The notes beneath the pieces were generated by a model. That model did not search any database. It saw nothing but the letters and a program-made list of their open reading frames with translations, and was not told the origin of the DNA. From CAYGAW01 sp964347945 (GTDB lineage: Bacteria > Chloroflexota > Anaerolineae > UBA7937 > B3-Chlor): 9,276 nucleotides of DNA. Positions within the stretch are counted from its first letter, which is position 1, and each line of letters begins with the position of its first letter. Location: the NCBI GenBank assembly GCA_964347945.1, contig CAYGAW010000129.1, forward strand, positions 1-9,276, given 5' to 3'. Shown here piece after piece: positions 1 to 6,783 of this stretch. The translations under genes and the position numbers were made by a program.

Positions 1-498
1 CTGGAGCAGATGCTCAGCAGCGTTGAGCTGCCGTACATTGAACCCATTTACACCAACCCTACTCTCGGCATTTCGATCACCTATCCTGAGGGCTGGATCT
101 TCGAGGAGCAGGGAGAGCAAGTGATCTTTGCCAGCTCGGAGGGGATGCTCAGCGGCGCCGTCTTGGGGGACGGTGCAGCGATGGTGGTGATCGGTAGCGA
201 GCTTGGAGAGGGGCAGACGTTTCAAGAGATGGTGGAGATGATTCTATCCGAGCTCTCGTCCGAGGACATAGTGATCGGTGACCGAAGAGCCTACGGCATC
301 GGAGGGCAGGATGGGATCATGTTCTCCTTCGAAGGGACCCCTGAGGAGTATGTCCGGGTGAGCGGGTTCGTGGCTGCCGCAAAACACAACAAGTGGGGTT
401 ACCTCTTCATAGGCCTCTCGGCCGTGGACGAATGGTGCGAATACGAATCGGTTCTACACACCATGCTGGACAGCGTGGAGTTTCTCATGGAGCAGTAG
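1..498 (+). CDS. PsbP/DUF1795-like domain protein, 3' part of gene
   Basis: The reading frame is open from base 1 and ends at TAG 496-498, giving 165 residues. The ATG at 10 is probably internal, because the three codons before it (Leu-Glu-Gln) continue the same helix. After a short linker the protein reads NPTLGISITYPEGWIFEE, which resembles the opening strand pair of PsbP-like and DUF1795/DcrB-like domains (a small antiparallel beta sandwich with helices). It ends with a helix carrying MLDSVEF. The first residues in the window, MLSSVEL, match that final helix, so a preceding copy of the domain probably ends at the window edge. Such domains occur in secreted or lipid-anchored bacterial proteins of unknown role. 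No signal peptide is visible because the N-terminus is outside the window. The biochemical function is unknown, and the family call rests on the motif pattern alone. Confidence 0.6.
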   Translation: MEQMLSSVELPYIEPIYTNPTLGISITYPEGWIFEEQGEQVIFASSEGMLSGAVLGDGAAMVVIGSELGEGQTFQEMVEMILSELSSEDIVIGDRRAYGIGGQDGIMFSFEGTPEEYVRVSGFVAAAKHNKWGYLFIGLSAVDEWCEYESVLHTMLDSVEFLMEQ

Positions 499-720
499 AT
501 AACCCTGACCAGCTTCCCTCAGCCGTGACCGCCGCCTCGACGCCTCAGCCCGACAGCGCTTCCCAGCCAACGCATTCATGATGGCCCAGAACAGATGCTC
601 GAGGGTCGGCCGAAGCCTCGCAACCCGTTGTCCACTCCTCCCCAGACATCCCCCACCTGCCGCTGTCCTTGCCTTATGCCACCGCATGTCAGAGCAAGGT
701 GAATCTGTGCTCTGTTCGCC

Positions 721-749
721 CGCCGGTTCCCGTGGCTGTGTGGCCGGCG
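721..749. repeat. GC-rich inverted repeat, possible hairpin
   Basis: CGCCGG (721-726) is the exact reverse complement of CCGGCG (744-749). Two further G-T pairs are possible inside, leaving a loop of about 13 nt. It is followed by TTCCCCC rather than a T-run, so it is a poor intrinsic terminator. It lies just upstream of the promoter at 774 and could be a chance feature of GC-rich DNA. Confidence 0.25.
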
Positions 750-773
750 TTCCCCCATCGGGCCACTCATCAT

Positions 774-802
774 TTGAGATGGCTAGAGCGATACGCTATA
801 AT
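774..802 (+). promoter_or_regulatory. Sigma70-type promoter for the gcvPA-gcvPB-GNAT unit
   Basis: The -35 hexamer TTGAGA (774-779) matches consensus at five of six bases. The -10 hexamer TATAAT (797-802) is perfect. The spacer is exactly 17 bp. Transcription would start near 808-811, leaving an untranslated leader of roughly 100 nt before the ATG at 908. The promoter stands in the only large gap ahead of the three-gene unit and points the right way. This is a sequence match only; the start site has not been measured. Confidence 0.75.
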
Positions 803-841
803 CGACACGGCGTGACAGTCCGTTGACCCCACGCGGCGAGA

Positions 842-882
842 GCGTCTGATCTGCGAGTGCGAAGCGGCAGAAGACGAGACGC
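842..882 (+). repeat. Inverted repeats in the gcvPA leader
   Basis: GCGTCT (842-847) pairs exactly with AGACGC (877-882). A smaller nested pair, CTGC (851-854) with GCAG (867-870), lies inside. In RNA this could form a two-tier stem ending 12 nt before the GGAGGA ribosome binding site. The stems are short and may be chance. They do not match the conserved core of the glycine riboswitch as I know it. Confidence 0.25.
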
Positions 883-894
883 CCCTGAATCACC

Positions 895-900
895 GGAGGA
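895..900 (+). promoter_or_regulatory. Shine-Dalgarno site deciding the gcvPA start
   Basis: GGAGGA lies 7 nt before the ATG at 908. The frame is also open to a GTG at 857, but that codon has no ribosome binding site and would add a 17-residue Arg-rich leader unlike the family. The site therefore favours 908. Confidence 0.85.
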
Positions 901-907
901 TTGGCTT

Positions 908-2305
908 ATGACTGATGATAGACCGATTGTCTACCCCTACATCCCCAACTCCGTGCCCCAAGTGAAGGAGCAGATGCTCAAAGAGGTGGGTGCAGAAAGC
1001 ACAGAGGATTTCTACGAGGACGTCCCTCAGGAGCTACGGGTCAAGGAGCCTATGAAGTTGCCCGAGCCCTTGCTGTCGGAATACGCCCTGAAGCGGCACG
1101 TGGAGGGGATTCTCGCGAAGAACAGGACGTGCACTGAGTACCTTAGCTTCTTGGGAGCGGGTTGCTATCAACATCATGTGCCTGCCGTGTGTGACGAGGT
1201 GAATCAGCGGGGCGAGTTCCTGACCGCCTATGCGGGCGAGCCCTACGACGATCACGGCAGGTTCCAGGCCCTGTTCGAGTACAGCAGCATGATGGGTGAA
1301 CTGTTGAACATGGACGTAGTCAATGTCCCGACCTACGACGGGTTCCAGGCGGCGGCCACGTCCGTCCGCATGGCCTCTCGCATCACGGGCCGCCACGAAG
1401 CGCTGCTGCCTCGCACGGTAAGTCCTGACAAGTTGTCGAAGATCAGAGACTATTGCAGGCCCGACATGGAGATAAGGCTGGTCGAGTACCAGCCAGAGAC
1501 CGGCCAACTGGATTTGAATGCCTTGAAGTCCATGATTTCTGCCGAGACGGCTGCTGTGTACTTCGACAATCCTTCGTATCTGGGCCTCATTGAGACTCAG
1601 GGTGACGAGATTGCGAGGATAGCTCACGACCACGACGCCATCTGTGTCCTAGGCGCGGATCCCATTTCCCTGGGGGTACTCACTCCGCCGGCTGACTACG
1701 GCGCGGACATCGTCTGCGGCGACATACAGCCCCTCGGTATGCACATGCAGTTTGGGGGTGGTCAGGCCGGGTTCATCGCCACCCGTGACGAAGAGAGGTA
1801 CGTGATGGAGTATCCCTCCCGGCTGTTCGGCATCGCCCCGACATCGGTGCCAGGGGAGTATGGATTCGGCGACGTGGCCTACGAGAGGACCTCCTTTGCT
1901 GTCAGGGAGGAGGGTAAGGAGTGGGTGGGCACAGCGGCTGCTCTGTGGGGGATCACCGCCGGCGTCTACCTGGCCCTGATGGGACCTCAAGGGATGGTGG
2001 AAATTGGGGAGGGTATCATGACTCGAGCCCACTACGCCATGAAACAGCTGGACAAGGTCGAAGGGGTGAAGGCTCCCCTCTTCCGGTCACCCCATTTCAA
2101 GGAATTCGTAGTCAACTTCGATGACACAGGCAAGACGGTGGCACAGATCAACGGGGCTCTGCTGGCACGGGGCATCTTCGGGGGAAAGGACCTGTCGGAA
2201 GAATTTTCGGAGATGGGGAATAGTGCGCTGTACTGCGTGACCGAAGTTCACACCAAGGAGGACATTGACACCTTGGTCGGAGCACTGAAGGAGGTCGTTG
2301 AATAG
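908..2305 (+). CDS. gcvPA: Glycine dehydrogenase (decarboxylating) subunit 1-like protein, divergent
   Basis: This 465-residue protein resembles the N-terminal half of the glycine cleavage P-protein, which with GcvPB decarboxylates glycine and passes the aminomethyl group to the lipoyl arm of GcvH in the cytoplasm. Family landmarks include the opening YPYIPNS, the FLGAGCYQHHVP block (canonical FLGGG..HHVP), GEFLTAY, FEYSSMMGELLNMDV, TYDG (142-145), ADPISLGVLTPPADYGADI and GFIATRDEERYV. This subunit lacks the PLP lysine, as is normal. It departs from the usual family at two places: the PYQPEISQG stretch is replaced by GEPYDDHG (110-117), and the late SNI(C/T)TN block is replaced by EWVGTAAA (338-345). 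It is slightly longer than typical bacterial GcvPA proteins (about 440-450 residues). The stop lies one base before the ATG of gcvPB, so the two are surely co-expressed. The fold and subunit class are secure; activity on glycine is less certain. Confidence 0.85.
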   Translation: MTDDRPIVYPYIPNSVPQVKEQMLKEVGAESTEDFYEDVPQELRVKEPMKLPEPLLSEYALKRHVEGILAKNRTCTEYLSFLGAGCYQHHVPAVCDEVNQRGEFLTAYAGEPYDDHGRFQALFEYSSMMGELLNMDVVNVPTYDGFQAAATSVRMASRITGRHEALLPRTVSPDKLSKIRDYCRPDMEIRLVEYQPETGQLDLNALKSMISAETAAVYFDNPSYLGLIETQGDEIARIAHDHDAICVLGADPISLGVLTPPADYGADIVCGDIQPLGMHMQFGGGQAGFIATRDEERYVMEYPSRLFGIAPTSVPGEYGFGDVAYERTSFAVREEGKEWVGTAAALWGITAGVYLALMGPQGMVEIGEGIMTRAHYAMKQLDKVEGVKAPLFRSPHFKEFVVNFDDTGKTVAQINGALLARGIFGGKDLSEEFSEMGNSALYCVTEVHTKEDIDTLVGALKEVVE

Positions 2306-2306
2306 G

Positions 2307-3908
2307 ATGGGCCAAGACATCACTCGGCACAGGTACACAGACGGAAAGCCCAATCTGAGACGATTCCACCAGGCCAGGTGGGACGAACCGATCGTCTTCG
2401 AGCTCAGCTGCGAGGGACAGAGGGGCATCCTGGTGCCCGAGGTGGAGAAGGAGATGAGAGATCAGGTGGGAGATGTACTGGCCACCCTGCCCGAGTTCAT
2501 GCGACGGCGGGAGCCGCCCAAGCTGCCCGAGCTCACGCAGCCTGCCGTGGTGAGGCACTACTTCCGACTATCGCAAGAGAACCTGGGAACAGACTTCAAC
2601 ATCGACGTCGGCCAGGGGACGTGCACCATGAAGTACAGCCCCAAGATCAACGAGCACCTGGTCAGAAGCCCGAGAATGACGGAGCTTCACCCCCTCCAGG
2701 ACGAAGAGACCGTCCAGGGCATCTTGGAGATCATGTACAGCTTCCAGGAGATCCTCAAAGAGATCTCGGGTCTGGACCGATTCTCTCTGCAACCGGGTGC
2801 CGGTTCGGCAGCGATATACACCAATGTCTCCATCATCCGCGCCTACCATCAGTCTCGTGGCGAGGGCGATTTGCGGGATGAGATTATCACCACCATCTTC
2901 TCGCACCCGTCCAATGCAGCCTGCGCTAGGACGGCCGGTTACAAGATCATCACCATCTACCCCGATGAGGACGGCTATCCTGACTTGGACGCTTTGAAGG
3001 CAGGCGTCTCAGAACGGACTGCCGGGTTACTGATCACAAACCCGGAGGACACGGGGATCTTCAACCCCAGGATAGAGGAGTTTGTGGAGGTGGTCCATCA
3101 AGCGGGAGGACTCTGCTCCTACGACCAGGCCAACGCCAATGGAATACTGGGGATAACCAGGGGCAGCGACGCCGGTTTCGATCTTTGCCACTTCAATCTG
3201 CACAAGACCTTCTCCTCGCCTCACGGGTGCGGCGGCCCTGCCATCGGCGCCATTGGCGTGACGGAGGAACTCGGCAGGTTCCTTCCTGTCCCTGTCGTTG
3301 AGTACGATGGCAGCAGGTATCGGCTGAACTACGACTTACCGGACAGTATCGGCAAGATCGGCCCCTTCCACGGTGTCGCGCCCGTGGTGTTGAGGGCGTA
3401 CGCATGGGCCATGAGCCTCGGCGCGGAAGGCCTGCGGGAGGTCGCGGAGATCGCTGTTCTCAATAACAACTACTTGTTGAAGAAGGTGCTGGAGATAGCG
3501 GGAGTGAGCGCGCCCTATGCGAAGGGCAAGAGACGCATCGAGCAGGTGCGCTACAGCTGGGAGGAACTGGCCAGGGATACGGGGGTCCACTCCGAGGAGA
3601 TTGGCCTCCGGGCGGCGGACTTTGGCGTCCACTACTGGACCAGCCACCACCCCTTTGTCGTGCCGGAACCCTGCACCCTCGAGCCGACGGAGTCATATTC
3701 CAAGGACGAACTCGACGAGTACGCGGCCATCCTCGCTCACGTGGCCGAGGAGGCGCGCACTGACCCAGAACTGGTCAAGTCGGCTCCTCACAACAGCACC
3801 ATACACACCATCGACCACGCGCCTCTGGACGATCCCTCCCAGTGGGCGATGACCTGGAGGGCCTATCGGAGGAAAGTGGTCGAGGATGCAGGTGAAGTGA
3901 CCCAATGA
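2307..3908 (+). CDS. gcvPB: Glycine dehydrogenase (decarboxylating) subunit 2-like protein, divergent
   Basis: This is the catalytic, PLP-binding half of the P-protein, 533 residues long against about 475-500 in most relatives. The Schiff-base lysine is Lys300 in HFNLHKTFSSPHG. Asp273 in YDQANAN (canonical YDGANLN) is placed to contact the PLP ring nitrogen. Other landmarks are TCTMKYSPK (Lys109), ELHPLQDEETVQG, SLQPGAG, and EPTESYSK (459-466) followed by APHNS near the C-terminus. Oddities: the canonical AHGTNPAS motif reads SHPSNAAC (199-206), keeping His200 and Asn203 but losing the Gly and Pro; YPLGSCTMK reads VGQGTCTMK; and GGGGPG after the lysine reads GCGGPA. The start is ATG 2307, with AAGGAGGT (2288-2295) 11 nt upstream. 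A TTG at 2298 in the same frame lies only 2 nt from that site and is unlikely. The gene overlaps the next by four bases. It probably forms a dimer of heterodimers with GcvPA; the substrate is uncertain. Confidence 0.85.
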   Translation: MGQDITRHRYTDGKPNLRRFHQARWDEPIVFELSCEGQRGILVPEVEKEMRDQVGDVLATLPEFMRRREPPKLPELTQPAVVRHYFRLSQENLGTDFNIDVGQGTCTMKYSPKINEHLVRSPRMTELHPLQDEETVQGILEIMYSFQEILKEISGLDRFSLQPGAGSAAIYTNVSIIRAYHQSRGEGDLRDEIITTIFSHPSNAACARTAGYKIITIYPDEDGYPDLDALKAGVSERTAGLLITNPEDTGIFNPRIEEFVEVVHQAGGLCSYDQANANGILGITRGSDAGFDLCHFNLHKTFSSPHGCGGPAIGAIGVTEELGRFLPVPVVEYDGSRYRLNYDLPDSIGKIGPFHGVAPVVLRAYAWAMSLGAEGLREVAEIAVLNNNYLLKKVLEIAGVSAPYAKGKRRIEQVRYSWEELARDTGVHSEEIGLRAADFGVHYWTSHHPFVVPEPCTLEPTESYSKDELDEYAAILAHVAEEARTDPELVKSAPHNSTIHTIDHAPLDDPSQWAMTWRAYRRKVVEDAGEVTQ

Positions 3909-4687
3909 TGCATTCAGGGGATTCTGGCTTGTGCAACCCACTTGGTCTAGAGGAGTGCCGCATTCTAGCTGAGGCCTTGGGTGATGCGCCCGAGACCGTA
4001 GACTCAGTTCACTTGCTAAGACAGGGTATGTGCAAGGCCTACGTGGCTGGCGACCCGTCGCGATTCGGCGCAGCGATCGTGCAGGCCAACGACTGGCCCA
4101 CGGAACCGACAGGCTTTGGGTCAGATCCTCAAGTCTTGTGGGAACTGCTCAAAGCGGTCAGCGGGTGGGACTGTATCCTGGTAGGTTCTGAGTGTGCCCT
4201 CATGCTAGGAGAGATCATCGAGCAAGAGATGAGAGTCGGCGTTCGATACGTTGATGCCGTCTCCCACGTACTAACCAAATCGGTATCGCGGGTCGACGAC
4301 AAAGCTGTGCGCCAGTTGGCGCCTGCCGATCTTGACTTGCTAGAATCCGCTCCCCCAGAGTTCCGGATAAATTGTTGGGGAAGCGCCCATGCCTTGCTAT
4401 CAGAGGGAATCGTTGCCTGCGCTATTTCATCGCGGCAGATTGTTGCCACGGCGTGGACCGTGGCGCGCAGCCCACGCCATGCAGACCTCGGTGTATATAC
4501 GCACCAGGACTTCCGTTGCCGCGGGCTTGCGACGGCTGCGGCCTCGATTGTTGCGAGGCGCGTGCAGCAAGCCGGGCAGACACCCGTATGGGGCGTAGGC
4601 GAACCCAATAAGGCCTCACTCCGGGTCGCTCTGAAGTTGGGCTTCATTGAGGTATCTAGACGCACCTATGTCATTCTAGAGAAGTAG
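3905..4687 (+). CDS. GNAT-family N-acetyltransferase
   Basis: The 260-residue product has a C-terminal GNAT fold. The acetyl-CoA pyrophosphate loop is visible as FRCRGLATAAA, with the RxxGxA signature at Arg204, Gly207 and Ala209. It is preceded by the beta4 strand DLGVYT and followed by VWGVGEPNKASLRVALKLGF, where Asn-Lys-Ala-Ser-Leu-Arg is the usual motif-B helix. The N-terminal 130 residues form a separate region with no motif I recognise. This two-part architecture resembles the GNAT_acetyltran family (PF12746), whose substrates are mostly unknown. The start overlaps the gcvPB stop as ATGA (3905-3908), with an AGGTGA site (3890-3895) at 9-nt spacing, so translation is probably coupled to gcvPB. 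A second ATG follows at once (3908). The coupling suggests a job tied to the P-protein pair, such as modifying a related amine or amino acid, but that is inference. Confidence 0.8.
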   Translation: MMHSGDSGLCNPLGLEECRILAEALGDAPETVDSVHLLRQGMCKAYVAGDPSRFGAAIVQANDWPTEPTGFGSDPQVLWELLKAVSGWDCILVGSECALMLGEIIEQEMRVGVRYVDAVSHVLTKSVSRVDDKAVRQLAPADLDLLESAPPEFRINCWGSAHALLSEGIVACAISSRQIVATAWTVARSPRHADLGVYTHQDFRCRGLATAAASIVARRVQQAGQTPVWGVGEPNKASLRVALKLGFIEVSRRTYVILEK

Positions 4688-4932
4688 TGCAAGACAGGGC
4701 GTCTCCTTCCTGCCAAGGGGTGAAGGGGTGGCGACGGGCTGGTCTAGCTCGACGGATTGTGGCCGACTGCGGCAACTCCGCAGAAGGGCACACGGCTCGG
4801 AGTAGCGTCGCGCCACGGGTTGCCAGGCAAGAGTTCCTTCGCTTCGTGGCGATTGGGGAGCGGGGCGCGCTGCCACACAGTCTCTGGAGTCGCCTTGTGA
4901 GCTACGGGCTTCTCTCTACAAGAGGTGGGTAC
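4688..4932. other. Gap between the GNAT gene and the S41 lipoprotein gene
   Basis: This 245-bp gap breaks the otherwise tight gene packing. The frame of the downstream gene stays open across it back to a GTG at 4686-4688, but the translation there is Arg/Ser/Gly-rich and would bury the lipoprotein signal. I treat it as non-coding. An 11-bp perfect palindrome TTGCCAGGCAA (4820-4830) is the only regular element seen. No convincing -35/-10 pair and no hairpin with a T-run was found. Confidence 0.55.
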
Positions 4933-6762
4933 ATGCCTCTCACCAGGATGTTGACGCAAGTCCTGCTGTTGAGCGCGATTGTGATGGTGGCGGGATGCGC
5001 CGGGCGCCCTCCGGAGGTCATTACCGCGACGAGTCTGACCGTCGAGGAGAACATGGAACAGCTTGGCATACCCGCCGTCATCGTTCCCTTCGACTATCCT
5101 GTTCCCGATGGCTTGATAGTGGACCCTGCCGAAAGAGAAGCGATGATCGATGCGAAGATCGCCCATCTGCAAGAAGTCAATAGACTTTTCTGGGGTGACC
5201 TTCCCGATGACCGTGTTGAACTGCAGTACAGGTTTGACGACTTGTGGTATGAGATGGGCCGTGCATTCCCCGATTTTGAAGGACTCGACCTCGACTGGGA
5301 TGCTTTTCAGCATGAATATCGCGAAGAGATGAGCGAGGCCCAGAGCTACGGAGACTACGCTTACATCATCTCCTTGATGGGCTACGCACTCAAAGAGAGC
5401 CATGTCAGGCTCGTCCCAGGTCGAGTACTGGGCAAGTACGGAGGGCCTGACCTACCAGAGCTACCAAAGGTGAACGCTTTCGTCGATAAGGCCCCCGTTT
5501 TCACTCCCCTTCCCGCCAGCAGAATCGGAGCCTGTTGTACGGTCACCGCTGAGGAAGAGCTAGTCATAGGCTCGATTTGGGAACGTGCGCCCAACCCCTA
5601 CGACCTTCAGGTTGGGGATGAGATCGTCGGCCTGAATGGGGTCCCTTGGGAGGACTGGATACCACGGCTGGAGACGTCAGGAATGCCCATTCTTGGTTCA
5701 CCAGGGGGAGCAGAGACAGCCAGAAGATACAACCTGCTGAGGTCGGTGATGGCAAACGTCAACCTGTTCGAGAAGATGAACATCAAGACGGTGGACACGG
5801 GCAAAATCGACACCGTGGATGTCGTCTACCTGGAACCGGGCGATGAGCTACCCATCTGTCATGACCTGACCGAAACCCAAGGACTCGTCTCGGTGCACGA
5901 CCCACATTCATCCCTTTCCTTTATGGATGATCCCATGTTTGTCTATGGAATCATTCCGGACGGCAATGTCGGGTATATGTACATCAAGAGCACGCGTCCG
6001 GGGAATAGCGACCGGGCCAGCCACCCCGATGCTCTGGCCTTCAGCGACGAGTTCGAACAAGCCATCCTCTCCCTCATGGATACCGACGGTTTGATTCTCG
6101 ACCTGAGGACGAATGGAGGTGGGATTGAGATCACCATCTTCTACAAAGGCCTCGCTCATCTCCTCAAGGGTACGGAAGACAGACTGGTCATCGATACTGC
6201 TGTTAGAGATCCCGAGGCAAATGATCGGACCAGTCTCTTGACTGCGAGCGAGGCCTGGGGCGAGGAGGGGTGCTCGGCTGCTGCGATGCAGAACTGGTTT
6301 GGGAGGCTGTGCCGTGCCTATGAACACATCTGGGGTTCATTGGAGGCCGAATTCCCTTTCCCCGCTGACAAGCCTGACCTACACTACGATAATCCGATCA
6401 TCGTCATGACTGGCCCGGACTGCGTTAGTTCATGTGAATGGCTGGTCCACTTCTTGTCCACATTCCCAGAGGTTACCATCATAGGGCGGGACCCCAATGG
6501 TTCTCTGACCGGCGTCTATCCCCAGGTCCACGATGCATGGTGGTACTGGCATGAAGCTCCGGAGACTGACTACGTGTTTTTTGTGCTACCCACCGTGGCC
6601 TACTACTTCGTTGGTGAGGAGCGCATTCACCATCTCAGCAGGCGAACGGGCGTTGTTGACGAAGAGGTGTGGTTCACGAAACAGGACATCGTTGATGGCG
6701 TCGATACAGTTAGAGAACGTGCGATGCAGCTCATTCGTGAAGCCCGACCCGAACTAGAGTAG
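4933..6762 (+). CDS. S41-family peptidase-like lipoprotein with PDZ-like domain
   Basis: The 609-residue product begins with a lipoprotein signal: Arg5, a hydrophobic stretch, then lipobox VAGC with Cys22 as the lipidation site. The protein should sit on the outside of the cytoplasmic membrane. A PDZ-like segment lies around residues 200-250 (LQVGDEIVGLNGVPW). The S41 core includes GYMYIKS, LILDLRTNGGG (DLRTNGGG at 390-397) and TGPDCVSSCEW, where Ser499, three residues before Glu502, is the likely nucleophile. The lysine found about 25 residues later in CtpA-type enzymes is replaced (Ser524 in DPNGSLTG), which fits the tricorn/IRBP-like branch better than the Ser-Lys branch. Seven cysteines follow the lipid Cys, two of them flanking the active serine. 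The start is ATG 4933 because AGAGGTG (4921-4927) sits 5 nt upstream and the lipobox falls at the right distance; the frame extends further upstream without support. The target is unknown. Confidence 0.82.
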   Translation: MPLTRMLTQVLLLSAIVMVAGCAGRPPEVITATSLTVEENMEQLGIPAVIVPFDYPVPDGLIVDPAEREAMIDAKIAHLQEVNRLFWGDLPDDRVELQYRFDDLWYEMGRAFPDFEGLDLDWDAFQHEYREEMSEAQSYGDYAYIISLMGYALKESHVRLVPGRVLGKYGGPDLPELPKVNAFVDKAPVFTPLPASRIGACCTVTAEEELVIGSIWERAPNPYDLQVGDEIVGLNGVPWEDWIPRLETSGMPILGSPGGAETARRYNLLRSVMANVNLFEKMNIKTVDTGKIDTVDVVYLEPGDELPICHDLTETQGLVSVHDPHSSLSFMDDPMFVYGIIPDGNVGYMYIKSTRPGNSDRASHPDALAFSDEFEQAILSLMDTDGLILDLRTNGGGIEITIFYKGLAHLLKGTEDRLVIDTAVRDPEANDRTSLLTASEAWGEEGCSAAAMQNWFGRLCRAYEHIWGSLEAEFPFPADKPDLHYDNPIIVMTGPDCVSSCEWLVHFLSTFPEVTIIGRDPNGSLTGVYPQVHDAWWYWHEAPETDYVFFVLPTVAYYFVGEERIHHLSRRTGVVDEEVWFTKQDIVDGVDTVRERAMQLIREARPELE

Positions 6763-6783
6763 TCTTGCGTCTCGTGCACAGCT

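Larger units (their letters stand above)
499..907. other. Intergenic region upstream of gcvPA
   Basis: This 409-bp gap has no convincing gene. The short open frames on both strands have low-complexity, Arg/Pro/Ser-rich translations and no ribosome binding site, and one of them runs across the promoter. The right-hand third holds the promoter at 774-802 and a leader of about 100 nt. The left part holds only a GC-rich inverted repeat (721-749) and an 8-bp palindrome TCGGCCGA (606-613). No hairpin followed by a T-run was found after the upstream gene. I do not recognise a glycine riboswitch in the leader. Confidence 0.7.

Noticed and set aside
721..755. Intrinsic terminator for the PsbP-like gene
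   Set aside because: The hairpin is over 220 bp from the stop codon and is followed by C-rich sequence instead of a T-run.
578..826. Possible small + strand gene of 82 codons upstream of gcvPA
   Set aside because: It spans the strong promoter, has no ribosome binding site, and its composition (rich in Arg, Ser, Pro, Cys) looks like a chance open frame.
857..907. GTG start for gcvPA at 857, adding 17 residues
   Set aside because: It has no ribosome binding site and gives an Arg-rich leader unlike the family, whereas ATG 908 has GGAGGA at 7-nt spacing.
805..907. Glycine riboswitch in the gcvPA leader
   Set aside because: The leader is only about 100 nt and I could not find the conserved core segments of the aptamer; the short inverted repeats alone are not evidence.
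1034..1633. Long open frame of 199 codons on the - strand inside gcvPA
   Set aside because: It lies wholly antisense to a well-supported gene and shows no recognisable domain; antisense open frames are common in GC-rich codon-biased genes.
4686..4932. N-terminal extension of the S41 protein from the GTG at 4686-4688
   Set aside because: It would place the lipobox about 100 residues into the protein, and there is a good ribosome binding site just before ATG 4933.
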